A stretch of DNA of 64,000 bases from Eurosta solidaginis (GCF_040869045.1 NC_090323.1:38868066-38932065), one strand, 5' to 3'; counted from the first letter of the stretch, positions 1-11,020 are shown. Translations and numbers: made by a program. The notes: a model not told the origin generated them from the sequence alone.

Positions 1-81
1 ACATCAAAGATAAAATATTTACAATTTCTATTATTTAGTTTCTTAAAAATAAGTGGACTTATTCCTTTTCACAAACAAAAA

Positions 82-322
82 AGTCATTTTATTAATTTGA
101 ATGTGGTTTAAGTCCATTTTAGGTTCTGAAAAACAGCTTATTTTGATAGTAAAGTTTACAAAACATATTACGTTATATATTCTAACATGCTTAAGGTCAC
201 AAAGCCATAAAAAAAATTAATACTACTTAACAATATTTTTGAAACAAATCAAACACAAACCCTTAATTATCTCAATATAAGAAAAAATGGACTTAAACCA
301 CTTTCAAAATAAACGAGTCATA
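82..322. repeat. Short fold-back repeat
   Basis: Inverted arms: TGGTTTAAGTCCATTTT near 106-122 recurs inverted near 284-300, and similarity extends to arms of about 35-40 bp around an AT-rich loop. It has no coding capacity. It is probably a small non-autonomous DNA element lying just outside the next MITE. No target duplication could be recognised. Confidence 0.5.
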
Positions 323-338
323 TATGAAAAAAATATCA

Positions 339-453
339 CGACTGCTGAATGGAATGTGACCATATCTCAACTGTTGTTTCGAAAACGACCTATCTCAAAA
401 TGTTTCATAATTCGGTGTTCTGTCGAGTAAGGGTGATATTCCACTCAACAGTG
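339..453. mobile_element. MITE, CGACTGCTGAG family, short copy
   Basis: The left end CGACTGCTGAATGGAAT and the right end ATTCCACTCAACAGT are imperfect inverted repeats. The same ends and the same interior phrase (CCTATCTCA) recur at 10755-11020 and 20251-20525. This copy is only about 115 bp. It ends roughly 19 bp beyond the stop codon of the protease gene, so the MITE probably lies in, or supplies, that gene's 3' UTR. Confidence 0.7.
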
Positions 454-471
454 AATTTAAAACGACACGCT

Positions 472-1245
472 TCAATCTATATTGGAATTTAAAAATTTTT
501 TAACTCTGTTATTTGATAAATCTGTAAATAAAGCCGGAGCACAGAGATCATTCCAAGAAGTTTTTGCCACCGCACAAAGTTTTTTTCTCACAATTGCCCC
601 CGCTCCAGAATCTCCTTTTCCCGTATTACTTCCACTTGGTCGACCGCAAATGATTGTTTCTGATAGAATTAACGACGCCTTCTTACTACCGCCATAAAAG
701 CACTGGCATTCATCCTTTCTCATTGTATGCATTTCAATAGTTTTGAGAATATTACTACACACCTTACTGTTAAAAGATACAGAGCCCCATCCACTAATTT
801 GCATTGGCATGTCCTGTTTCAACTCGAAATCGCAAATATTTACTGGTTCAACTGTCACACCACTTGCAAAAGATCCATCCAATTTAGCCACAGCGATATC
901 CATATAATATGATCCTTCAGTATAACCATCACCAAGAATTATACGCCGCACTCCGAGTTGTTGCTCCCTTCCATTGCCAAATTTACTTTTATCGTTTACA
1001 CCAGCTAGAACCTCGAGATCGCTCCATTCTTCATCGAAAACGCAATGCGCAGCTGTAACAACCGTATACAAATTGACTAAGGATCCAACGCACACATATC
1101 TGGCACAAGAAAATATTGCAACCGTATGTGGGCTGTCCTTTATTTCCATATCTCTGCCATTTATCATACGAAATTGCGCATTCGTCGAGGATAAACGGCA
1201 GCTTAGAACGACAAACAGGATCGCAAAATAAATGTGTGTATACAT
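472..1245 (-). CDS. Secreted chymotrypsin-family (S1) serine protease
   Basis: A 257-residue single-exon S1A protease, the usual length for fly digestive or haemolymph proteases without a clip domain. Residues 1-23 form a hydrophobic signal peptide. The zymogen cleavage site is probably after Arg26, giving an unusual new N terminus MING where most members have IVGG. The catalytic triad is visible: His67 in TAAHC, Asp116 in DIAV and Ser213 in GDSGAG. Two features are odd. The usual GDSGGP is GDSGAG, and the position equivalent to Cys191 is Gly209, so the Cys191-Cys220 disulfide cannot form in the standard way. The S1-pocket position six residues before the Ser is Asn207, not the Asp of trypsins, so trypsin-like specificity is unlikely. 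The start is supported by the signal peptide and by a TATA box about 70 bp upstream. It is likely secreted and possibly active, but its substrate is unknown. No neighbouring paralogue lies in the window. Confidence 0.9.
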   Translation of the reverse strand: MYTHIYFAILFVVLSCRLSSTNAQFRMINGRDMEIKDSPHTVAIFSCARYVCVGSLVNLYTVVTAAHCVFDEEWSDLEVLAGVNDKSKFGNGREQQLGVRRIILGDGYTEGSYYMDIAVAKLDGSFASGVTVEPVNICDFELKQDMPMQISGWGSVSFNSKVCSNILKTIEMHTMRKDECQCFYGGSKKASLILSETIICGRPSGSNTGKGDSGAGAIVRKKLCAVAKTSWNDLCAPALFTDLSNNRVKKFLNSNID

Positions 1246-1312
1246 TTTAGTTTAAGAACTTTTGTCACCACTTTTTAAGTATAAAGTATAACGTGATTAA
1301 TTTTGCGGGCGC

Positions 1313-1320
1313 TATTTATA
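1313..1320 (-). promoter_or_regulatory. TATA box of the serine protease gene
   Basis: TATAAATA read on the minus strand, 68 bp upstream of the protease start codon. A start site about 30 bp downstream would give a 5' UTR of roughly 40 nt, typical of compact fly protease genes. The position is seen in the sequence; the activity is inferred. Confidence 0.7.
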
Positions 1321-1454
1321 CCTAATTGAGTCATGTGAATGATAAATAAGCAACAACTTTTCAGTCAAAATTTCAAGATTTTTATATAACAACAATACAT
1401 CTTAATTAAAGTCAAGGCCATACAATAAAAAATCTTGTTTGTTTTCACTCGGTC

Positions 1455-1783
1455 CATTATAAATAAAATAAATAAATAAATGCAAGGCGCGATAACCTCC
1501 GAAGAGATTTTAGGCCGAGCTTCTCTTCCAATTTGCGTCATGCTTCTTTTAGTTTTTCCTATAAATTGGCGCGACGACACCTACATGTTTTTACGCCGAC
1601 TCCGAACGGTATCTGCAAGGCAGATGAGTTTTCACTGAGGAGCTTTACATGGCAGATATACACTTGGAGTGCTTGCCAAAAACTGCCGAGGAGCGACTCC
1701 GCTTGAAAAACCTCGTTTCTAAAATTTTTGATGTTACTTTGCCCGGGGCGTGAACCCGGGATTTTCGGTGTGGTAGGCGGCAA
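1455..1783 (-). mobile_element. tRNA-derived SINE (family A), 5' truncated
   Basis: Reading on the minus strand, this has the tRNA-like B-box region (GGTTCACGCCCCGGG), then a conserved body and a tail TTGCATTTATTTATTTATTT. It matches the fuller copy at 57222-57590 along its length but lacks the first 25 or so bases, which contain the A box. Other copies: 21710-22055 and 53441-53695. Confidence 0.8.
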
Positions 1784-2019
1784 ATACAAAAAGCTTATTA
1801 AGCGTTTACAATAACATTTCCATATAAATTTTTTGTTATATTAGCCTAATAAGCCTATTTAATTAATAACTTGAATGGAAATTTTTAATTAGTTAAACAA
1901 ACAGGTTCATATTTACGCATATTGCAGTGAAATTAAATGAACGTGGCTTTGACAATACATTTTGCTATACTTTTTTATAAGAAAATTTCGTAGTAATTGT
2001 TTGTTTATATATGTATGTA

Positions 2020-2480
2020 CTAGCAGACCCAACAGACGTTGTTCTGTGTTCGCTTCATCTATCTCCATCTTCGTCTCATTCTATCTCTCTCAGTCTCTCT
2101 ATTTTGTTCCAATCCCAGTCCCAGTCCCTCTCCGAGTCTCAGTCCCAGTCCTAGTCCTAATCCCAGTCCCAGTCCGTCTCTGGTCTACTTCCCGGAAAAA
2201 AGGACCGTAAATATTGATATAGGCAAATTTATATACCAAATTTCAGGCAAATCGAATAGGACGTATGTAAATGGGTATGTGGGTATTATTAATTCATGCC
2301 ACTATTTCGGCTTCGCATGCATATTTATCAGTTTTGCCAGGTTGATGCGACTAAATCGAATATCACAATGAAAATTACTTTAGAGCTCTCAGCAACAGCT
2401 TTCCTTTGATATCCATATTACCCACACATTCTAGGGGTACCCGGGTCCACGTTTGAACAAAATCCGCCGACGCATCTCTT
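2020..2480 (-). mobile_element. Helitron 3' segment
   Basis: On the minus strand it ends in CTAG (2020-2023) followed by T, the canonical Helitron 3' signature. A TCTG hairpin remnant lies just inside. Further in are a CAGTCC-type hexamer tract (about 2120-2180) and the conserved segment ending in the first minisatellite unit at about 2440. It matches the complete copy at 33530-35082. Its 5' half is absent; the neighbouring sequence is a different MITE. Confidence 0.75.
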
Positions 2481-2523
2481 CAAACACCGGCGACCAACTA
2501 ATACACATTTTAGCCTTTCCTTT

Positions 2524-2670
2524 TATATATGTGACCCGGCCTATGAAAAGGTGGCTTATGACTCAAAAAAAATGACCACTACTAAGAAACTGAAGAAATG
2601 CATTGTTTATCTTGAACAGCTGTTTCTTTTTTGAGTCATAAGCCATTTCATAGGCCGGGTCACATATATA
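2524..2670. mobile_element. Palindromic MITE with GTGACCCGGCC ends
   Basis: Nearly perfect inverted arms of about 40 bp: the left begins TATATATGTGACCCGGCC and the right ends GGCCGGGTCACATATATA. The loop is about 65 bp and there is no ORF. The alternating TA at both ends could be either part of the arm or a TA-rich target duplication. Superfamily not assigned. Confidence 0.8.
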
Positions 2671-2676
2671 GATTTT

Positions 2677-3470
2677 TATACCTTTCATGAAAATAAAATG
2701 GTATATTAATTTCGCCACGAAACCCAAAATTGTAAGTCCTTAAAGGAAAATAGATAGACCCACCATTAAGTATACCGAAATAATCAGGATGAAGAGCTGA
2801 GTTGATTTAGCCATGTCCGTCTGTCCGTCTATCTGTTTGTATGCAAACTAGTCCCTCAATTTTTGAGATATCTTGATAAAATTTGGTGAGCGGGTGTATT
2901 TGGGTGTCCGATTAGACATTTGTCGGAACCGGCCGGATCGGACCACCATAGCATATGTATATCCTCCATACAACGGATTTTTCAGAAAAAGAGGATTTTT
3001 GTGATATCTTACTCAATTTAACAGATTGAAGCTTCAAACTTCACCATATAATTTCGTACATTGCACATATTGTTGCCTGAAAAAATTAATGAGATCGGTC
3101 GTATATATAGTATATATCCCCACAACCGATTGTTCAGATAAGAAACTTTTCGTAATTACTGCCCTATTTTGAAATTTCAGCGAACGCTTACGCATATAGC
3201 ATATACTGTTGTCTAAAAAAATCATAAAGATCGGTGGTATATATAGTATATATATATATATTTTCGCAATTTTAGCCCCATTTTAACAGCTAGAAGCTTG
3301 AAATTTCACCGAATGTTGTCTGAAAAAATCATAGCGATCGGTTGTATATATAGTATATATCTCATACAACCGATTGTTCAGATAAGAAACTTTTCGCAAT
3401 TTCTACCCCATTCTAACAGCTATAGGCTTCAAATTTCACCGATTGCTTACGTATATAGTATATATTGTTG
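2677..3470 (+). mobile_element. HINE-3 element, 5' half
   Basis: Starts TATACCTTTCATGAA, followed about 130 bp later by a GTCCGTCTGTCC microsatellite, the layout of DINE-1/Helentron-associated elements. From about 3000 it holds diverged tandem units of roughly 110-180 bp containing the phrases GAAGCTTCAAATTTCACC, AAATCATAGAGATCGG and ACAACCGATTGTTCAGATA. It is cut off at 3470 where Helitron sequence begins. The 3' end of the same family, from a different copy, is at 10295-10471. A second 5' end is at 49353. Confidence 0.75.
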
Positions 3471-4658
3471 TTCTGCCCTAAATTTGGCCTATCTGCATAC
3501 ATTTAAATAAGCTTTTTCCGTTTAACTCTGCCTTACCCCTCTACACTTTTTCCTAATCCTTTTATTCGCTCCTACCTCCGTCTTTTTCGCTTCATCTCAT
3601 TCTATCTCTCTCTCAGTCTCCTTCTCTGTTTTCTCTTCTCTTAAGTTTTTCTCCTTCTTCTTCATCTCTTATTGCCAATCCCAGAGAGTGGTATGTATTT
3701 TGTTCAAGTCCCACTCCGAGTTTCAGTCTCAGTCCCAGTCCTAGTCCTAATCCCAGTCCCAGGCCGTCTCTGGTATACTTCCCGGAAAAAAGCATCGTAA
3801 ATACTAATATAGGAAAATTTATAAACGAAATTTCAGGCAAATCGAATAGTACGTATGTAAATAGGTATGTGGGTTTTATTAATTCTTCTCGTTATTTCGG
3901 CTTCGCATGCATATTTATCAGTTTTGCCAGGTTGATGCGACTAAATCGAATATCGCAATGAACTTTAGAGCTCTCAGCAACAGCTTTCATTTGATATCCA
4001 TAATACACACACATTCTAGGGGTATCCGGTATCTGTATTATAGCACACATCAACAGGTTCAATTTGATACCCATAATATAAAAACACATTCCAGGTGTAT
4101 TCAGGTCGTCGTTTTGGGCTATATCTCGAGACCCTAGCCTCCCAGTTGTATGAAAATTATCCTGTACTATAGCACTCATCAACAGCTTTCATTTGACATC
4201 TATATTGTATAAACACATTCTAGGTGTACCTGGGTCCACGTTTTGGGCTAAATCTCGAGACCCTAGCCTCCCAGTTGTATGAAAATTATCCTGTACTATA
4301 GCACTCATCACCAGCTTTCATTTAATATCCATACTGTATAAACACATTCTAGGGGTACCCGGGTCCACGTTTTGGGCTATATCTCGAGACCCTAGCTTCC
4401 CAGTTGTATGAAAATTATCCTGTACTATAGCACTCATCAACAGCTTTCATTTGATATCCATATTGTATAAACACATTCTAGGGGTACCCCGGTCCACGTT
4501 TTGATCTCAAGACCCTAGACACGTAGCGAAAAAAAAGGTAGACGTTGGTCGATTTTCAGACCTACCCAATATGCTCACAAAATTTTATGAGAATCGGTTC
4601 AGCCGTTTCGGAGGAGTTCAGCCTCTAAAACCGTGACAGAAGAATTTTATATATTAGA
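3471..4658 (-). mobile_element. Helitron, nearly complete, non-autonomous
   Basis: The 5' end on the minus strand is TCTAATATATAAAATTC (4642-4658), preceded by A. The body contains the GAAACGGCTGAACCGATTCTC segment seen in insect Helitrons, then a minisatellite (4010-4510), then a pyrimidine-rich region with CCCAGTCCTAGTCC hexamers. The last 20 bp or so, including hairpin and CTAG, are missing at 3471. It encodes no protein, so any mobilisation would need Rep/helicase in trans. Confidence 0.8.
4010..4510. repeat. Helitron minisatellite, about 4 units of 120-130 bp
   Basis: Units contain ATTCTAGGGGTACCCGGGTCC, TCGAGACCCTAGCC and CAGCTTTCATTTGATATCCAT in order. Same unit as at 33690-34510 and 61700-62098. 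It is related to the HINE-1 minisatellite through the TTTGATACCCATAT, CATTCTAGAG and GGTCCACxTTT blocks. Confidence 0.85.
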
Positions 4659-4850
4659 TATATACATCACATTAGAAACTTCAAAAATAAAAGTATTTCT
4701 CCACTATTTAATGGATGTTATTATACAATCTACAAACTTCAATCACTCTATCTATTAAAAAAAAAGCGCATGAAAATCCGTTGCGTAGTTTTAAAGGTTT
4801 AAGCATTCAAAGGGACATGGGACAGAAAAAACGACTTTGTTTTATAATAT

Positions 4851-5469
4851 TGTAACGAATTTGCTGCAAATCCTCTTATTTGCCCTTTTGCTAGGTTCGT
4901 ATCGCTAAACTGTTGAATAAATAACTCCAATATTGAATAATGGAAAAATGGCATTTATTAAAATAATTCACAATAACACTCAAACTGTGCAACGAATAGC
5001 TTAATAACCAAACTGATAGCTTAAATGAAACTGACTTTCAAAATAATACTGCTATTGCTCGCTAGATATCGTCTTAGTCGTAACTGCTTCACAACTCAAA
5101 TCAAACTGAATTCCAGCGCCTCTACAATTGTCGCCTTTTATACTCTTCGATTTCAACCTTCGCATCTTGTAGGCGATTCTAGAATCTAGGTACTAGTCCA
5201 GCAGCTTTCAAACTTCTCAGCTGTTACTACAATTGCACAATTTTATAGTTTTTCTCATTGCATACTTATAGGAGTATCTCAGATATATGCATGTATTTGT
5301 GCATTGATTCTCCGCTGCTCGTATACGTACATGGCACATATGTGTAGACGCAATTATTTATTCGTTTATGTAGATACTTAATGATTGAATTATTGATGTG
5401 AATTCACGTCACTGCTTAGCATCGGCTTAGAGATAGCAGCACTCCTTAGTTTTGCTAATATTCGTAACA
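4851..5469 (-). mobile_element. Solo LTR of the Ty3/gypsy element
   Basis: A 619-bp LTR with TG...CA ends, homologous over its length to the 5' LTR at 40697-41310, in reverse orientation. It is flanked by the 4-bp direct repeat ATAT (4847-4850 and 5470-5473). It retains the inverted TATA box and AATAAA signal. No internal domain is attached, so it is a product of LTR-LTR recombination. Confidence 0.9.
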
Positions 5470-5473
5470 ATAT

Positions 5474-6194
5474 GTAGTGATAGTGATACATGCAAAAATA
5501 TCAAAAAATAAAACTTTTTTGAAGAATTTTAAGGAAATGTTTAATATTTTTAACGAAAAATTATTTTTCAATAGATGTATGCATTCTTAACCATTTATGT
5601 TGCAGCATTAACAATTCACCATTTATGTTACATAAATATGTATGTACATATGTACCTATGTCAAGCTGATATGATATGGAAATACATACATATGTACATC
5701 CATACATACCTATAAACCTACGCCCGAAGTTAAATAACGCAGCGAATGCTATATATGTACGTATGTATGTGCTGCATCAAGCCTCGCTCAAAAGCAGTTA
5801 GCGCGGACAGTTCACAGCGAACAAACACACATACGCATTTTTTGATAAAAATGTTACTTTTGTTTAAACAATTTGGCTGATATAAGAAAGGAATCAAGTA
5901 TTTTTTTTGATGCAGATCGAAGGCAAATATTTCAAAGTTTTACTGAAAAGTAGAATTTTTTAAATCCATCCATCCGTTTATGAGTTATAGCTGTGTAAAC
6001 AAAAATTTTATGATTTTTTACTACATTTTGGCAATTTGCCACCCCCCTATAATATATACCTTCAAATTATATTAACTGTTCCATCTCATGTAGCTAAGCT
6101 TTCAAATGCAAAAAACCGTTTTAAAATCGGAGCATTCTGTGTGAAGTTATGTGCATACATGGCATTTAGCGACTTTATTTTATAAGATTTATAG
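5474..6194. other. AT-rich stretch without a recognised gene
   Basis: No coding signal. It contains short ATGTATGTACATATG-type runs and a segment near 5900-6170 (ATCCATCCGTTTATGAGTTATAGC) that reads like the interior of an old non-autonomous TE, but no ends could be found. Confidence 0.4.
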
Positions 6195-6522
6195 AAGATA
6201 TGTATATATATTTTTTTTTTGCGATTTCGGCCCCATTTTAACAGCTAGAAGCTTCAAATTTCACCAAATGCTTACGTGTATAGCATATATTATTGTCTGA
6301 AAAAATCATAGAGATCGGTGGTATATATATTATATATCCCATATAAACTGTAATTTTTGCCCCTTTTTAAAGGCTAAAAGCTTCAAAATTCATCAAATTT
6401 CATCAAATGATTATGTTTACGTCATATATTTTTGAAATACGTGATTCGTAGTCATAGTTTTTACATGCAGACCACAAAAAACCTGAAACTTTGCATTCTC
6501 ACACAAAGTACTAACCTGTTTT
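6195..6522 (+). mobile_element. HINE-3, internal piece left of the nested HINE-1
   Basis: Carries the HINE-3 unit phrases CAGCTAGAAGCTTCAAATTTC and AAATCATAGAGATCGGTGG. The sequence resumes after the nested HINE-1 at 10295 and ends at 10471. The 5' part of this copy was not found. Confidence 0.65.
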
Positions 6523-6666
6523 TATACTCAGTTGAGCAGAGCTCACAGAGTATATTAACTTTGATTGGATAACGGTTGGTTGTACAGGTATAAAGGAATC
6601 GAGAGAGATATAGACTTCCATATATCAGAATCATCAGTATCGAAAAAAAAAATTCGATTGAGCCAT

Positions 6667-6700
6667 GTCCGTCCGTCCGTCCGTCCGTCCGTCTGTCCGT
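6667..6700. repeat. GTCC microsatellite of HINE-1 copy a
   Basis: A run of GTCC with one GTCT. The same tract occurs in every HINE-1 copy with different repeat numbers (for example 58172-58210 and 45533-45552), matching the GTCY core known from DINE-1 elements. Confidence 0.85.
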
Positions 6701-7869
6701 TAACACGATAACTTGAGTCAATTTTGAGGTATCTTGATGAAATTTGGTATGTAGGTTCCTGGGCACTCATCTCAGATCGCTATTTAAAATGAACGATATC
6801 GGACAATAACCACGCCCACTTTTTCGATATCGAAAATTTCGAAAAATCGAAAAAGTGCGATAATTCATTACCAATAACGGATTAAGCGATAAAACTCGGT
6901 AGGTGAGTTGAAATTATGACGCAGAATAGAAAACTAGTAAAATTTTGGACAATGGGCGTGGCACCGCCCACTTTTAAAAGAAGGTAATTTAGAAGTTTTG
7001 CAAGCTGTAATTTGGCAGTCGTTGAAGATATCATGATAAAATTTGGCAGGAACGTTACTCTTATTACTATATGTCTGCTTAATAATAATTAGCAAAATCG
7101 GAGAACGAACACGCCCACTTTATAAAAAAAAATTTTTTTTAAATCAAATTTTAGAAGAAAAGTTAATATCTTTACAGTATATAAGTAAATTATGTCAACA
7201 TTCAACTCCAGTAATGATATGGTGCAACAAAATACAAAAATAAAAGAAAATTTCAAAATGGGCGTGGCTCCACCCTTTTACATTTAATTTGTCTAGGAGA
7301 CTTTTAATGCCATAAGTCGAACAAAAATTTACCAATCCTTGTGAAATTTGGTAGAGGCTTAGAACCTAGGACGATAACTGTTTTCTGTGAAAAAGGGCGA
7401 AATCGGTTGAAGCCACGCCCAGTTTTCATACACAGTCGACCGTCTGTCCTTCCGCTCTGCCGTTAACACGATAACTTGAGCAAAAACCGACATATCTTTA
7501 CTAAACTCAGTTCTCGTACTTATCTGAACTTACTTTGTATTGGTGTAAAAAATGGCCGAAATCCGACTATGACCACGCCCACTTTTTCGATATCGAAAAT
7601 TACGAAAAATGAAAAAAATGACATAATTATATACCAAATACGAAAAAAGGGATGAAACATGGTAATTGTATTGGTCTATTGACGCAAAATATAACTTTAG
7701 AAAAAAACTTGGTAAAATGGGTGTGACATCTACCATATTAAGTAGAAGAAAATGACAAAAGTTTTGCAGGGCGAAATCAAAAGCCCTTGGAATCTTGGAA
7801 GGAATACTGTTCGTGGTATTACATATATAAATAAATTAGCGGTACCCGACAGATGATGTTCTGGATCAC

Positions 7870-10190
7870 CCTGGTCCACATTTTGGTCGATATCTCGAAA
7901 ACGCCTTCACATATACAACTAAGGGCCACTCCCTTTTAAAACCCTCATTAATACCTTTAATTTGATACCCGTATCGCACAAACACATTCTAGAGGCACCC
8001 CTGGTCCACCTTTATGGCGATATCTCGAAAATGCGTCCACCTATAGAACTAAGGCCCACGCCCTTTTAAAATACTCATTAACACCTTTCATTTGATACCC
8101 ATATCGTACAAACAAATTCTAGGGTCACCCCTGGTCCACGTTTATGGCGATATCCCGAAAAGGCGTCCACCCATAGAACTAAGGCCCACTCCCTTTTAAA
8201 ACACTTATTAACACCTTTCGTTTGATACCCATATTGTACAAACAAATTCTAGAGTCATCCCTGGTCCACCTTTATGGCGATATCTCGAAAAGGCGTCCAC
8301 CCATAGAACTAAGGCCCACTCCCTTTTAAAACACTTATTACCACCTTTCGTTTGATACCCATATTGTACAAACAAATTCTAGAGTCACCCCTGGTCCACC
8401 TTTATGGCGATATCTCGAAAAGGCGTCCACCTATAGAACTAAGGCCCACGCCCTTTTAAAATACTCATTAACACCTTTCATTTGATACCCATATAGTACA
8501 AACAAATTCTAGAGTCACCCCTGGTCCACCTTTATGGCGATATCTGGAAAAGGCATCCACATATAGAACTAAGGCTCACGCCCTCTGAAAATACTCATTA
8601 ACACCTTTCATTTGATACTCATATCGTACAAACAAATTCTAGAGTCACCCCTGGTCCACCTTTATGGCGATATCTCGAAAAGGCGTCCACCTATAGAACT
8701 AAGGCCCACGCCCTTTTAAAATACTCATTAACACCTTTCATTTGATACCCATATCGTACAAACAAATTCTAGAGTCACCCCTGGTCCACGTTTATGGCGA
8801 TATCCCGAAAAGGCGTCCACCCATAGAACTAAGGCCCACTCCCTTTTAAAACACTTATTAACACCTTTCGTTTGATACCCATATTGTACAAACAAATTCT
8901 AGAGTCATCCCTGGTCCACCTTTATGGCGATATCTCGAAAAGGCGTCCACCTATAGAACTAAGGCCCACGCCCTTTTAAAATACTCATTAACACCTTTCA
9001 TTTGATACCCATATTGTACAAACGCATTCTAGAGTCACCCCTGGTCCACGTTTATGGCGATATCCCGAAAAGGCGTCCACCCATAGAACTAAGGCCCACG
9101 CCCTTTTAAAACACTTATTATCACCTTTCGTTTGATACCCATATTGTACAAACAAATTCTAGAGTCACCCCTGGTCCACCTTTATGGCGATATCTCGAAA
9201 AGGCGTCCACCTATAGAACTAAGGCCCACGCCCTTTTAAAATACTCATTAACACCTTTCATTTGATACCCATATCGTACAAACAAATTCTAGAGTCACCC
9301 CTGGTCCACGTTTATGGCGATATCCCGAAAAGGCGTCCACCCATAGAACTAAGGCCCACTCCCTTTTAAAACACTTATTAACACCTTTCGTTTGATACCC
9401 ATATTGTACAAACAAATTCTAGAGTCATCCCTGGTCCACCTTTATGGCGATATCTCGAAAAGGCGTCCACCTATAGAACTAAGGCCCACGCCCTTTTAAA
9501 ATATTCATTAACAGCTTTCATTTGATACCCATATCGTACAAACATATTCTAGAGACACCCCTGGTCCACCTTTATGGCGATATCTCGAAACGGCGTCCAC
9601 CTATGGAACTAAGGATCACTGCTTTTCAAAATATTCATTAACAGCTTTCATTTGATACCCATATCGTACAAACATATTCTAGAGTCACCCCTGGTCCACC
9701 TTTATGGCGATATCTCGAAACGGCGTCCACCTATGGAACTAAGGATCACTGCTTTTCAAAATATTCATTAACAGCTTTCATTTGATACCCATATCGTACA
9801 AACATATTCTAGAGTCACCCCTGGTCCACCTTTATGGTGATTTCTCGAAAAGGCGTTCACCTATAGAACTAAAGCCCATTCCCTTTTAAAATACTCATTA
9901 TCACCTTTCATTTGATACCCATATCGTACAAACACATTCTAGAGTCACCCCTGGTCCACCTTTATGGCGATATCTGGAAAAGGCATCCACATATAGAACT
10001 AAGGCTCACGCCCTCTGAAAATACTCATTAAAACCTTTCATTTGATACCCATATCGTACAAACAAATTCTAGAGTCAGGCCTGGTCCACCTTTAAGGCGA
10101 TATCCCTAAATGGCGTCCATCTATAGAACTATGGCCCACTTCCTCTTAAAATATTCTTTAATACCTTCCAAACACATTCCAGGGTTACCC
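7870..10190. repeat. 130-bp minisatellite, about 18 units
   Basis: The phrase TTTGATACCC (one copy TTTGATACTC) starts at 7961, 8091, 8221 and so on to 10041, giving 17 starts exactly 130 bp apart with no net indel. Units have conserved blocks ATTCTAGAGTCACCCCTGG, TCCACCTTTATGGCGATAT and GGCGTCCACC. Linked variants recur at multiples of the unit: the pair starting 8741 is repeated at 9261 and resembles the pair at 8091. This indicates higher-order duplication. Confidence 0.95.
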
Positions 10191-10258
10191 TAGGTTCTTT
10201 TTACAACATGGTGATTTTCCCTTACTTTGTCTCCACAGCTCTCAACTGAGTATGTAAT

Positions 10259-10276
10259 GTTCGGTTACACCCGAAC
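10259..10276 (+). other. 3' terminal hairpin of HINE-1
   Basis: GTTCGG, a short loop TTACAC, then CCGAAC, about 15 bp before the CTTACTTGTT end. The same hairpin is present at the 3' end of every complete HINE-1 here. In rolling-circle elements such hairpins mark the replication terminus. Confidence 0.75.
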
Positions 10277-10294
10277 TTAGCCTTCCTTACTTGT

Positions 10295-10471
10295 TTATTT
10301 TATATCTATCTTAAAAATCGTTTATGTATGTAGATCTGTTCACTATATATTTCTTATCTTATACATCCGATTATTCGGAGATTACGAACGGGATAAGATT
10401 ATTGTTCAGCCCCATTCATGAAAGGTATGAAGTCTTCGGCACAGCCGAAGACAGTCCCGTTCTTACTTGTT
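10295..10471 (+). mobile_element. HINE-3, 3' end
   Basis: Contains TTCATGAAAGGTAT (10415-10428), the inverse of the family's 5' ATACCTTTCATGAA. A perfect 9-bp stem hairpin GTCTTCGGC/GCCGAAGAC follows (10432-10452), then TTCTTACTTGTT. It defines the end of a family distinct from HINE-1. Confidence 0.8.
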
Positions 10472-10754
10472 ATTTTTCACATTTCACTATAATATTAAAA
10501 CGAAATGCAGATATTCGTTGCTTTTGAAATTCTGCTTAAAAATTGCACATGGAACAACTAAAGACTCTCCTGAATTAAAAAAAAAAAATGTCTTAGCACT
10601 TCTAAATCGCGGGCCCCCTCAGAAACCCCGGGTCCGTGGGTAATCACCACATTTAAAGTCGTTAACATTAGAAATGATTTATTAATGAACAACTTTGAAA
10701 GAAAAAAAACGCAAAAAGATAACAATTCAAATAATATTAAATACTTAAGTAAAT
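10472..10754. other. Non-coding repeat flank shared with 55230-55327
   Basis: No gene. The last 80 bp or so (GATTTATTAATGAACAACTTTGAAAG onwards) recur at 55247-55327, each time immediately before a CGACTGCTGAG MITE end. The MITE therefore sits in the same place in two copies of a larger unidentified repeat. Confidence 0.6.
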
Positions 10755-11020
10755 CGACTGCTGAGTCTAATATCACTCTATTTCAAAACGCTTTTCAAAA
10801 ACGCCCCCTCAAAACTCTTTTCAAAAACACCCTACATCAGATTTTTTTTTTTTTTTTTTTTGAGAAAGCCCTATCTCAGAATTTGATTGAAGAACGCCCC
10901 ATCTCAGAACTTACCTTAGCTCAAAACATATTGAATTTATACCGAGTTTTTGAAAAGAACTTTGAGGTAGTGCGTTGTTGAAAAGAATTTTGGATAGGGT
11001 GCTATTGCACTCAGCAGTCG
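10755..11020. mobile_element. MITE, CGACTGCTGAG family
   Basis: Ends CGACTGCTGAGT and ACTCAGCAGTCG are perfect inverted repeats of 12 bp. The interior is a loose run of phrases such as AACGCCCC and CCTATCTCAGAA, and a 20-plus T homopolymer. It is non-coding. Confidence 0.8.

Larger units (their letters stand above)
6523..10294 (+). mobile_element. HINE-1 element, copy a (complete)
   Basis: Starts TATACTCAGTTGAGC and forms a TATACTC...GAGTATA terminal hairpin. A GTCC microsatellite lies at 6667-6700. A block of diverged repeats with CCACGCCCAC boxes follows to about 7840, then a 130-bp minisatellite (7870-10190). The 3' end has CTCAACTGAGT (10241-10251), the inverse of ACTCAGTTGAG at 6526-6536, a GTTCGG/CCGAAC hairpin and CTTACTTGTT. 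This matches the DINE-1/Helentron-associated plan. It has no ORF of its own. It is inserted into a HINE-3 element. Confidence 0.85.

Noticed and set aside
7870..10190. CRISPR-like regular array
   Set aside because: Units are contiguous 130-bp repeats with no spacers, in a eukaryotic rolling-circle element.
10432..10452. Bacterial-type intrinsic terminator
   Set aside because: The hairpin is followed by CTTACTTGTT and is the rolling-circle 3' end; the DNA is clearly metazoan.
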